Of a stretch of DNA of 64,000 nucleotides, positions 37,061 through 48,114 are shown in pieces. Numbering within the stretch: position 1 is the first letter of the stretch; the number at the start of each line of letters is the position of its first letter. A model generated the notes under the pieces. That model saw nothing but the letters and a program-made list of their open reading frames with translations, did no database searches and had not been told where the DNA came from. A program made the position numbers and the translations under genes. Source of the DNA: Opisthocomus hoazin (Eukaryota; Chordata; Aves; Opisthocomiformes; Opisthocomidae); NCBI RefSeq assembly GCF_030867145.1, contig NC_134414.1:68888814-68952813 (forward strand). The letters run 5' to 3'.

Positions 37061-40000
37061 TTGATATTCTTCTTTGGGGTGGGGGGAATACCTGCACTGT
37101 ACCTTGATTTGTGAAAAGTGGTAAAAGAATGTCCATTTTTAAATGTATGTCATGTCTGTACTTGCCTAAAGAGTGAAATTAAACTTGGAAAGGTCCAATG
37201 CTTTATTAAGATGTTCCAGATAACTTTTACACTTGCAGCACTGTAAATGAACCATTTTATGTCTTTCTCATACTTTTTTGGTATCTCTGTCCATATATTC
37301 CATTTGTTTGATATGTACAACGGATGCTATTAAAGGAACTTGCTACAAAAGTAGTACAGAATGTGTTAGTTAAGAACAACGGGAGGCTCTTCAGTATTCA
37401 TTGCTGTATGTGTGAGCTTTTTGGACAGTCATGGTTAGCACAAGGATTTCTTGTTTCTCTTTAAAGTGTGCCATGCATGAGGTTAGTGTTTTATTCCTTG
37501 AAATTTTATATTATGCAAAGTGGGAAGTCTTTGATGTGCTAAATAATACAAAATAACATTAATGATAGAGTATACTTGCAGGTATACTGTCCTGGGTTAT
37601 TACTGGTTTTTATGGTTATGCATACATATATGTTTCAAACTGTAACGCAAGAAGAAAAGACACTTTCCCGGTTTTCATTTTGCTGGTTGTATTAGAATAG
37701 TGCCCAGAAAGTTGCATCTGCCTAAACATACCAGGTTCAGGATTTTGCCCAGTCAACTTCTTCATAGGAAACAGAAGTAACCTTCAAAAAGAGAGCAGTG
37801 CGATCTAACCTCCTTTCTGCCTCAAGCTCTCCCCGCTAACATATGGGCAAACTATTTGTTGGTATTGGTCTGCTTGTGCGTTTGAGGTGGGATTTCCCAA
37901 GGCCGAGTGGGTGGTGTGATAGAAAGGAATGCCATACATGGTAAAAGTATGTATCTGTGTTTGATTTTCAGGCTGGTGGCATTAAATGTCTCTGCCCTTT
38001 ATTTATACCTCCAAAAGAAACAAATCCAAATAATAAGCAATGATCACATGATTAGAGATTTAATGTATACAGTTGTTACAGTAAGGATAATAAGAATAAG
38101 CACTGCATTAACTTTATTAGACCTAAGCTTAGATAGTCTGAAAGAGACAAGATTTATTTTAACACTTTTAAATGTCGGTTCCCATGTGAAAGTAGCCTAC
38201 GCATCAGCAGAAGTGAGTTTTCTTTAGCTCTGCTGGGGTTTTTGAAGCTAGTATCTCACCATTTCAGAGCCATCAATACTTAAATTGAGGGAGTTTGATT
38301 CTGACTCAATGTTGGTGTTTTTTTATTTTTAGGAGTCCTTATTGTAGGTAGTCAAATTGAAGTAGTATGCTGTTGACTCAGTCCCAGTGTGGGGCTGTTT
38401 AAATTTCTTCTGCAGGTTTAATTTCTCATTTGCTGCAGATGATAGTTTGCCTCCTCAAAATGTCTTTTGAGGGAAGAATGAACTGGAAAGTCTTCCACAC
38501 AGTCTGTACAATTGCCCTTGAGACTGAAATTTTTAAATAAACTTTTCTGCCATGTTATCCCGATTCAGAAAAGCATCTCAGCACACACTTAAAATCTGTC
38601 TCCTGGTGGACAGTGGTATTTTAAGCTAGTGCTTAAGTTCCCCAGTTGAATAAAACTGCTTTGCTGAACCGGTGCCTTAATGGTTATGCCTCCTAAAACT
38701 TATTACGTGGAGTTACAGGTCTTATGTACACAAGTAACAGTTGTCAGCAATTTATAGATAGAATGATATGCCTCTTTAGTGTGTTTTTTAAATGTGGGGT
38801 TTTTTTTTTTAATACATACATACCAGAACTGGCTGCTTTCTCTGGTAAGTATCTTTTGTCATACCATTATTTATGTTTTCTTACAGTTGATTGACAAAAG
38901 ATGTAGATCTTTTTGGACCTGTAGACCTAAAATCATTATAGACGGAACGTAGTTTTAAATCTGAGTGAAACCAGAACTTACCTAGTGAGCCTTCCACTGG
39001 TGGTATTTGGGGGGGGGGGGGGGGGGGGAAGATGGGTAGGGAAGGTATATTGGTGAAGTTGGGGGGGAGGGTGAGGGTTATACAGCAGAAGGGAGTTAAT
39101 AGACATAGCATTCCCTTTCCCTTATTCTAAAATGGCAATGGGAGCCTGCGTAGATTGTTTCAACTACTTCACATTGCATTAGAATTAACGTGGAGGGAGA
39201 GAAGGAAAGTAAGTGGGCAAATACGGCTTTTCTAAAGACAAGTTGATAAAGCCAAAACGATAGATTACTGGTGGGAGACAGAATGAATATAAAGTAATTG
39301 TTTCAGAAGGTGTCATAACTTGCCATTCAATACCATTGTTATTTTCATAAAATGTCAGTTTCTAAAGTAACATGACTACCCCACTTTCTGCCAATCAAAG
39401 GCAAACAAAAACCTCAACCCAGAATACCCCCAGTGTTATGTGGCACTTACTGACAAATGAAGTGTGCTTATTTGGGCACGCGGTTGCTAAATCACCGTCA
39501 AATGTGTGGCATTAGATTATGGCAGTCTGGACCATATCTAAACATTGGTTTTGACGAACAAGCCTTATCTTTTCACTGTATTGTCTGTAGGACATAAAGA
39601 TGAAACTGCCTGATGTTGCAAGTACTGGGTATGAGAAGACACATATATCGTATACGCATGCTTTACACCATGTGATTTTTACTGTCTTCCACATATGCTC
39701 ATTTTTATTTCTTCGTCAGTGGGTTGGGCGCATACACTTGTGAATGAATGTTTGTTACCATGCTGTTTTCCATTGCGTTGGCTGTGAAATCCACTGAAAG
39801 AAAATAGGAAGGAAATATTTTTTTTTATGCAAATAATCCATTCTGTACATACTCTTTTTTTAGGAAGAGAGAAAGGGGAAGAAACTTGCTTTGACAAGTC
39901 AAGACTTGTTTTTATTTTGTGGTCTGTGTGATGGAAACCCACAATTATCTGCTGCTAAAAGCCATTTTCAGACAGTGAACTGCAAGCAAGTTAATAGTAA

Positions 40001-41250
40001 TAACTTTAAATTGCCAAAAGGTGTATTGTGACACTGTTACATTTGTTCCACTTAATACCATTATATTAAGTTTTCCATTGACAGTTCTCTGTTTGCGTAT
40101 AGGTGTTTCCCAGGTGTTTGTCCTGTATATATAAATTTCTAGTTTGGGAAGGGGAAGTTGAGCTATTTTCACAGGTTTGTAAGAAAGCCTCTTGCTTTAA
40201 ATATGCTCATTAAAGAAATTGTCTCTCTTATTAGAGGAACTTTAAAAAAAAAAAAGAAAAAAAGAGAAGAAAATAAGAAAAGAATGAGGGGGTCAGGAGT
40301 TGAACTGGAGCAGCTGTAGCAGTTGAGTCCTTATAAGGAAGCATCCAGTATAAGCCCTTGTGTTGCACACACATCTGTGTGCTTTTAATTAATGAAAATA
40401 CTTGAGGCTTCCTACTAACCCAAGTTTACATTCCCAATATTTGTTTCTGAACTGTGAAATGCAGAGAGATAAGCAATGCTGTCATCTCAAGAATGCTAAC
40501 TGGTGTAGCTGCCCTTATGTCCGTTTCTCAGGTAAAATTAGAAATAGAGCACAAATACATTTGGTAGGCTACGGACAATCTCTCAGTTGAAGGGCAGATG
40601 GATTAAGTATTTATACAAAATATGCATATCAGCATCTCTGAGCTAATCATTTGCATCACGTTGGGTGTTCACAGTGAAGAATGCAAGGCTGAGCTGAGAG
40701 CCCAAGGTATGGTCTCTTCTTTTAGCAAGAAGATGCGTACATACCTCCATTTGTATTTCATAATTCAATTCTTGAGAAGTACATTTTTATTTTTGTTAAT
40801 GACAGGTGATGTTGCTAGGGGCACTTCTGCCAAATATAAAATCAGTGCCTCTTGCATGTAGTGGGATCAGCCTGATGTATCCCATTAAGAATAATTTACA
40901 GTGCCATCCTGCTTGTATAATTTAGAGTAGAACCCTGCAGATGTGTAAATAGAGATAGCATATTGAAGTTCTAAATAACTCTTGTATCTTGGATTCAGAA
41001 ACAGTCACTGAATATAGGATGCAAGCTTTAATTTTATTTTTCTTTAATATATGGTTAAAGCAAAAATGTCTTATAAAATATTCTTAAGTTTTGTAGATAA
41101 AGTGTAAATGTTACTGTATTATGTGCTAATTGTGGCAAAGTTTTACATTCCCATTCTAGTCTGGTTTTTACAATAAAATTAATTTTACAAAAAGCACTTT
41201 TCTATTTTTATGTACTGACATGCAATAAATTGATACATTAAAAGTGCTGT
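37061..41250 (+). other. ABHD13: Probable long ABHD13 3' UTR
   Basis: AT-rich sequence after the stop without a coding gene. AATAAA signals occur at 38536-38541 and 38649-38654, and a close pair at 41172-41177 and 41224-41229. The last pair sits in an AT-rich stretch followed by T/G-rich sequence and is the best candidate for the distal end, giving a 3' UTR of about 4.2 kb. The extent is inferred. It would contain a G20 run at 39009-39028. Confidence 0.45.
39009..39028 (+). repeat. G20 homopolymer
   Basis: Twenty uninterrupted G bases, followed by another G7 run at about 39061. It can form G-quadruplexes and is hard to sequence, so its length may be inaccurate. Confidence 0.9.
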
Positions 41251-44200
41251 TAATGTCTTGTCCTAGTTTTTGGCCTGTCTTCAGTATGTGTACAGGGGTA
41301 TTTCTGTATGCGTGGTGACTGATCCACCTCAAGGTATCATTTTCAGTTCCTTACTAGAACCAGAGCACATGGAACAGACGTCTGCATTGTTAGATGCAGC
41401 AATTGTGGAAAGCTATTACAGCAGGGAAAAATTATATTACAAATATCTATCTCTAAGCTTTGTCACGTGCCCCACCTTTCTCGGGGACTGAGAGATGGTC
41501 TAAACATTAGGTCAGTTAGGAAACATTTTGAAGTGTTGCTGACTAGTTTTGCCACCTGTTGCTGGTAATATTTTAAATGTCAATTTTAAATGCTATAATG
41601 CCACACTGGCAGGTTTATAGTTAATTCATGTAGTTGCAGGATAGAAGTGAAACCTAATCCAAAGGCAGCAGACTTGCTGCCTCTTAAAAAAGATCAAGTT
41701 TAGATAGGTAAGATGGTGAGGAAATAGTGAACCACTGGATAAACAAAATTATTTGCTCAGAAGATACTGAACATGCCTAAGCTTTAAATCTTTTGTTGGA
41801 CCTTATTCAGTGTCTTAATTTTAGACTTTTTACAGATTTCTGTCTCTGTAAGTAGACAAGGAAGATACACAGAGTATTTTCTGGGAATGTTTTGAAAACT
41901 TTAATGTGATTAATTTGTTATGCTTTAGCTTGGGCGGGGGCAGAATAACTCTCCTGTGCCTTGAAAAACAGCAATTTTTCTTTCTCAGAAAGGCAATACA
42001 GTCTAAGAGCAGACCTGGGTTTAATGTATTACAGAACATGGTTTCACTCATAATAATTGGAGATACATCTTTAATAATCTTCAGCAATGTGCTGCATAAT
42101 GCGAAGCTGCAAGGTTGCTGACATAAAATCTAAGCGTGTTCACATACCAAGTTTGGAGAGACATTGCTGCTAGTTTTGACGAGCAACTAAGGAATGGATT
42201 TTACTGCTTGAAGGCAAAAAGAAAGGAAGTTCTACAGCTGTTTTGCGTTATGCTTACGTCTGGTGTGGGCTAATTATTTACAAAAATTCAAAGGCAAAGG
42301 TCAGGCAGAGAACCCTTCCATTTCTGTCTTTGAGGGCTCGGGGACACTGTAGCAATTAGATACAGCTATGAAGAAATCACACTGATTTGAAAATACTTGG
42401 ATCCCTGTCCTGTGCCCTCTATTAAAGGTCTGCAGCCTGTAGCAGCAGAAGAGTGGCCACTCCCACACGAAGGGCTATGGCTCCTGGTTTATTTTGCTAC
42501 CATATATATGCTTTTTTAGCCCATCTGTGCAAAATCCGTGAAGTTGCACAGTGTCGAAGAGGTGCAGAAATGCAATGCTCCGTGTTGCTGGATAGCCAAG
42601 CCAGTGAGACTATAAGAGAAGTGAGCTACAGCTGTATGACAGAGCTGCTTTTTCCCTGTGCAGTAAGAAGGAATCGCTGTAACATCGGGGGTGGCGAGGA
42701 AGGGGAGGAGGCTGGCATTAAGCTGCCGTGGTATATTAATCTTGTGATTTCTTTTTATATTTTATCTGTTTTTAAAATTATTTTATATTTCTTGTTGGTT
42801 CTACTGCATACTTTGAGAGACACCTATAATAACTGCTTCTCTTTCCTGTGCCATTTGCTAGTCTCTTTGAAAGCACTGTAATAACCATGTAAAAAGTAAT
42901 GATGAATGATGGCTGCAAGTCAGCTGTACATTTACTTTGTGTAGTATGCATGCCAGATTTGGACCCAAATTGTCTAGGTGTCGAGAGAAAGTGTTAGACA
43001 AGGAATAAATTGAGCATGGCATATCTAAGATGTGCAGAGACACTCGTGTTATCCTAGGCAATTTTGAAATTAAAAGGCAAAGAGAAAAGAATGCCTGTTT
43101 TGCTTCAGAAAAATCTCGTAGGAGTTTTTTTTTTCCTTTTAACAAGGTAATATATCATATAAGGCTTTAACTGTTTGTATAACATGCCCTTTACTTGCAA
43201 GGTATTCAACAGCTTCCTAAAATTTGGAATAAAAGGATGTAAGATACGCAGCCACAGGAGCACAGCATCCACAAATACAGTGGTTTTTGGACCCATATGT
43301 GAGACAGGAACAACCTGGTTTTACTACTATGCAAATTGTAGTTAGTGGCTGAAAGAACTAATCGAGTGTCTTTGAAGGGAGTGTTCTGTCACAGGGCTAT
43401 CTGTGAATACTCTTAATACAGATAGTTGTAATTGCAGAAAACTGTCATATATGATTTATTCTGATCTCCTCGAAAATAATCCATCCATTTTGTCCATCTT
43501 CAGAAAGGACTTCAAATGAAGTGTACTTAAAATGGAACCTTTGCTTATTCTTTGCTCCTCTATCTGCTCTGCACTGTCTTGTGTGGTAAGGCAAGCTATG
43601 GTGGCCTCTTTCTTTTTGTAATAACCGCAAGGACCAGTTCCATTTTGTGGCTACCTCAGAAGTAACTGAAGTTGGACCTTTGCCACTGGAGGCATACTTT
43701 CAGTATGGCCATCGACATTTGCCTGGATCTCTGGGTTGCAGCATCTGCACAGCCTCCCTTTTAAAAACAGAACATTTGTTTTTAAGTAAACTTCTACATT
43801 TCATGAGTAAATTGGGTTTTTATCCAAGTCTTCATATTCGAATCATCTGCTTCTCTTTTGTATGTTAAGCTTCACTATAAGATTTTACACCCCCTTGAAG
43901 GAGACGCTTTTTGTGGTTGAAGTACAGTACTGGATTTCAGGAAATCAAGAGTTCAGTTTTTGGTTCAACCACAAATTTCCTGTGTGATTTCTTACTATAA
44001 AAAATATACGTTACTATGAATTTTCAGGTTAACAGGACCCGTCTTGATCATTTAATCTGATACTCTGCATAACGGAAATGAAAAAAATTAATTGCTTGCA
44101 GAAATTACAGCGTTTGTTTCTGCTGTAACATCTTGTAAGGTTTAACCAGCCTTGATTTTGTTCAAGAATCCGTTTCCCCTAGTGAAACTTTCTCACCATT

Positions 44201-46948
44201 AAGAGTCTTCAGTGGTAATTGTTGGGGTTTTTTCTTCTTATTTTGAGTTTTACCTAAAAGTTTGCTCTTTTTCTCAAACGTGAAAGACTTGGTTAAGTAA
44301 AATTCTTAGACTAGCCAAGGCATTTTTTAATAGTTTTCCTCGGCTAAATTAAAGAGGTCACTTAGTCAGTTGACGGGAGTGATCAGCATAGCTCAAATCA
44401 GTTGACGGGACTGTTCAACATAGCTCATTCTTTGGGTTACAGAGGCACTAAATGGTTTGATTCACTGTGTGTGTGTGGATCAGCTGTACTGTGCATGCAA
44501 AATAGGACCATATTTTCAGAATACCTTTATTAGAAGGGTTTATTCCTGTTTGCTTCCTGAGTTAGTTGGCCAGGACTAGTTTTCTGCAGCTTAATGCAGC
44601 AGCATTTTCTTTTCTAGAAACAGTTTGGAAAATGCTGATTTGAACTGAGCTTGAGGTGGTCACTTGTTGCCCTAAGGTTTTACTGCATGCCTGTGTAGCA
44701 CAGCATGTGTGTCTTGAGCGACAGTTAAGATGGTACAAACTTTTGCAAAAGGGTTTTCAGAGAAGCTGGCCAGCAGAAGCAGGCTGCTAACCACAAACAG
44801 AATACCCTTTCCGTCATGAGTTCTTTAGACCTCTCATATTCATTTTGGATTTTTCTTCTGAACCCTTTCCACTGTTCAGTTTTAGCAGTCATAACTATAT
44901 GCAAACAGATTTGTCGATATAAAAGCACGGTTACGGTTACCTCCTGTTTTTATTTAATAGTTTGCTGCAGCATATCTATCCAAATATTACACTTCTGTTT
45001 CAACAACAAAGTTCCACTGAGAGCTCGTGTTCAGCTGGAGTCAACACCCTCCCATGTCTGCTAATGAAAGGCTAATCTGAGCACTCCTTAGTATGACTAA
45101 GAGAAGAAGAAACTGCACGTGTGTTAATCTCATTGACTGCTTTAAGCAGGTTAAGGACTACTTTGCGGCTCTGCCAGCAGGAGGAATCATAAGGACAGTA
45201 TGTTATGACAAGACATAGTGGCAAGCATCAAGGAACCGACTCCACACCCTAGGCTCTGCAACTAGCATGGTTTTCTTTGTTTAAGTCATCTTTCTGAGTT
45301 TTTACTTCAATGTAATTAGTAGTCTGCAATTTACCAAAGCTTCATTTGATTGTGTTAAAATGGAAGTTGTTCAACTAAGTGTATTTCTAGGCAATTAATG
45401 TTGTTTTTCATGATTGATCCCTCACTGTCATTATTTATTTTTCCGCTATGTTTTTGTCATCACAAAAGTTGTTTAAAATCATATTTTCTTTCAAATAACT
45501 AACTGCTTGTGAAACTATAGAACAACACAAGGTTGCGTACAGAGTGATCCCTTTGATACCCAGCTAGAAATATCTGCTGAATTCAACAATTTGCCATGTG
45601 TGGGCTGTTCTGATTTACCTCATCTCCCCTTTGAAATTCTCATTTATCAGAATGATAAGCAAGACAAAGACAGATGTCTTACAGAAGTCCTCTGTGTCAC
45701 CACAATTATTTTGTCAGCTCAGATAATGACCCCATTTAAAGAAGGTGTGGAGGCCGGGAACAGCTTATTTTCTCTAGAAGTGGCTAGAGTGATGCTAATT
45801 GTATACCTGTCTGTTATTTTCTTATATGTTAATGACCGCAGAGACCTCGCTGGCAAATTGTTTCTTGGTATTCCTGGATAGCTCGTTATAATTTTTATTC
45901 TCTCACTTGCTTTCATTTTCTTAAATAGCACTTTTTTTCCAACTGTCATGTTATTTTATTTTAGGAACACAGTCAGTACTAGGCTGGTAATGTTCTGATG
46001 TCTAGTGATACTTCAAGGCATGTCTGCGTAGTTCTATTAATTGCTTATTCTGTTCCAAAAAACCTGCCTTAGTTCATCTAAATTTCCTTCAAAATGCTGT
46101 CCCATTTACACTTTAACTTAGCCTTGAAAACAGGTACAGAAGCAGTAGGGTATTCTGCCTTTGTTCCACCCTGCACCGATTTCTGTATCATTTCCTATGT
46201 ACATGCCTTCTGGGGGCAAGTGAAGATACATGGTATCATTTTTTTTCCTCTGCATTTACGAAAAGAATTACTTGTCTGTGCAGGGTATTGGGTGGTTGCT
46301 AGAGGTGGCAAAGAAAGGAAAAGAATGCCTTGCATCACAACGGAAGATGGTAAAGCTTATAATAACCCTCAATTTCTCATAGTCTTAAGAAATAGAAGTG
46401 GGAGAGGCTACGGAAGTTGTTACTTTATTGCTGCTCCTTCTTCCTTCTCCTTCCCAACGGAATCAGCTTGATCTCAACTAATCTGACAAGTGTTGCCACC
46501 AGGAGTCATTGTACAGTATTCAGACAGACCTGTAGAAGTTGTCTCTCTTGCAAAGATAAAGTTTGCTTACATGGTAGAAAAATTTAGGTTCCAGCAGGGG
46601 GGCTGATTTTAGCCCTAATTGCGATGCTTTTTGATCTTTTTTTTCTGTCCTAGACCACTGAAACTTTTAACAAAGGAGTAAAACTTTAATTTTGTGTGAC
46701 TAGTAAAATCTCAAAAAGATGAGCTTAAGCCAGACACTTGGGATTCACCTGAAAAACTTTAGTATGCATGTTTAAAGTTGGGGTTTTTTTAAATATCCCA
46801 TCCTTAGTTTTCACCCCTTCTAGTTCTCCCACCCACTCCAAGTTTCCTTTCCCCGCTTCTCTGTGTCCCCTTTTGCATTAATCCAAGTCCTTGAATTCTG
46901 TAGAGAAACTATATTTATTAGACAAGTTTAATAAAAAGTCATCCCTTC
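41251..46948. other. Intergenic, ABHD13 to TNFSF13B
   Basis: No gene is supported. The longest open frame (142 codons, plus, 42453-42881, beginning at GTG) has a hydrophobic tail but no recognisable domain. A 32-bp tandem duplication lies at 44366-44429. Confidence 0.55.
44366..44429. repeat. 32-bp direct tandem duplication
   Basis: Two adjacent 32-nt copies (44366-44397 and 44398-44429), both starting TCAGTTGACGGGA and matching at 27 of 32 positions by eye. Confidence 0.85.
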
Positions 46949-47053
46949 TCATAGAATCATAGAATCATAGAATCATAGAATCATAGAATCATTAAGGTTG
47001 GAAAAGACCTCTGAGATCGTCAAGTCCAACCGTCAACCCAGCGCCACCATTCA
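46949..47053 (-). mobile_element. CR1 LINE 3' end with (TCATAGAA)5
   Basis: Five perfect TCATAGAA units (46949-46988) lead into TCATTAAGGTTGGAAAAGAC and the CR1 3' terminal region on the minus strand, then the match stops. This is the characteristic 8-bp microsatellite tail of CR1. The well-kept tail suggests a younger copy than the ones at 17853 and 21612. It ends about 735 bp upstream of the TNFSF13B start codon. Confidence 0.92.
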
Positions 47054-47787
47054 TGTTATCATGATGAACCGAACTGCAGAATCTGCAACTTCGTACATCC
47101 GAGAGACCAATAATTTGTTACTCCTACCTGAGAATATGTTTCACTATCACGTTTAGGAAACAACAGAAATTTTTGTTTGTATAGGTTGCCCCCTCTGTAG
47201 GCATATAGGCACTTTAGATACGAATAGATAGACATTAATATATACAATATATATGTGTGATATATATATATGTATATACACAGTACATCTATGTACCTAC
47301 ATACACACACAGAGGCACGTGCATTGTCGTATGTGAATGTCTTTTAAGTAGCACTGGATAAATGGTGCCAGGAAACTTAACATTGTCTCTGCACTTCTAG
47401 ATAACGCTTTATAGATTTATCACTAGCGGTACTGGCTATGCCTAAATATAAAGATAGTGGGAAACGGTAATAGCAAGCTGCCATGTAAATAAATAGTTGA
47501 AAGTGAAAGGAGGAAGGTAGATTGAGCAAGCAGCTCATGAGAAAGTATTCATTTCCAAAATGCAGCACAGAAGGAAGAAAACTAAACGGAGACAGAATCT
47601 CAGACCTCCACTCTGTACATTAAGTTTAATGGTTCTATCGACGGCTTCATATGACAGGAAATGATCTGGGCGTTTTGTTCACATATTCTGGATGCCCTTA
47701 GTTTCAGAGAGCAACTGGTAGCATGGATTGCACCTCGGAAGGGGACAGCTGAACTCTCCCTCTGGCTGTAGTGAGGAAAGAGCAGCG
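47054..47787 (+). promoter_or_regulatory. TNFSF13B: Upstream region of TNFSF13B
   Basis: AT-rich, with TA-rich sequence at about 47225-47285 and no CpG island or clear TATA box near the start codon. The 5' UTR and promoter must lie here or further upstream, but I could not place the start site. A short ETS/PU.1-like CAGGAAAT occurs near 47655; this is weak evidence. Confidence 0.35.
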
Positions 47788-48114
47788 ATGAAATCCGTGG
47801 ACTGTGTGCACGTCATCCCGCAGAAGGATACCGCCTCCTCTCCCTCTGCCCCCCCCGGTGCTGCTGCAGGCGCCACGGGACTCTTTTCTGTCGCATTCCT
47901 GTGGCTGGCGATGCTCCTGTCCTTTTGCCTTGCAGCAGCGTCTCTTTACCATGTTATCACCCTGAAAACAGAATTAGAAGCTCTGCGCAGCGAGCTGATC
48001 TACAGGGTCCAGGCAAGGTCTCTGCTAGACCGGCCACCTGTGTCCCCTGATGAAAGTAAAGCGGGTGCCTCTGTTTCTTCCTTCCTGCAAGCGTCTGCAG
48101 CTGGCGCCAGGCAG
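47788..48114 (+). CDS. TNFSF13B: TNFSF13B exon 1 (coding part)
   Basis: Encodes residues 1-109: MKSVDCVHVIPQ head, transmembrane helix LFSVAFLWLAMLL and the stalk TELEALRSELIY. No in-frame ATG lies upstream; the start has G at -3. The exon ends at GCCAGGCAG before GTAAGC (phase 0). Confidence 0.95.

Noticed and set aside
42453-42881. 142-codon frame with a hydrophobic C-terminal part
   Set aside because: Starts at GTG, has no known domain, and the hydrophobic tail comes from T-rich DNA.
46949-46988. Five regular 8-bp repeats, briefly considered as a repeat array of its own
   Set aside because: They are the standard CR1 3' microsatellite tail; units are too short and have no spacers, so it is not CRISPR-like.
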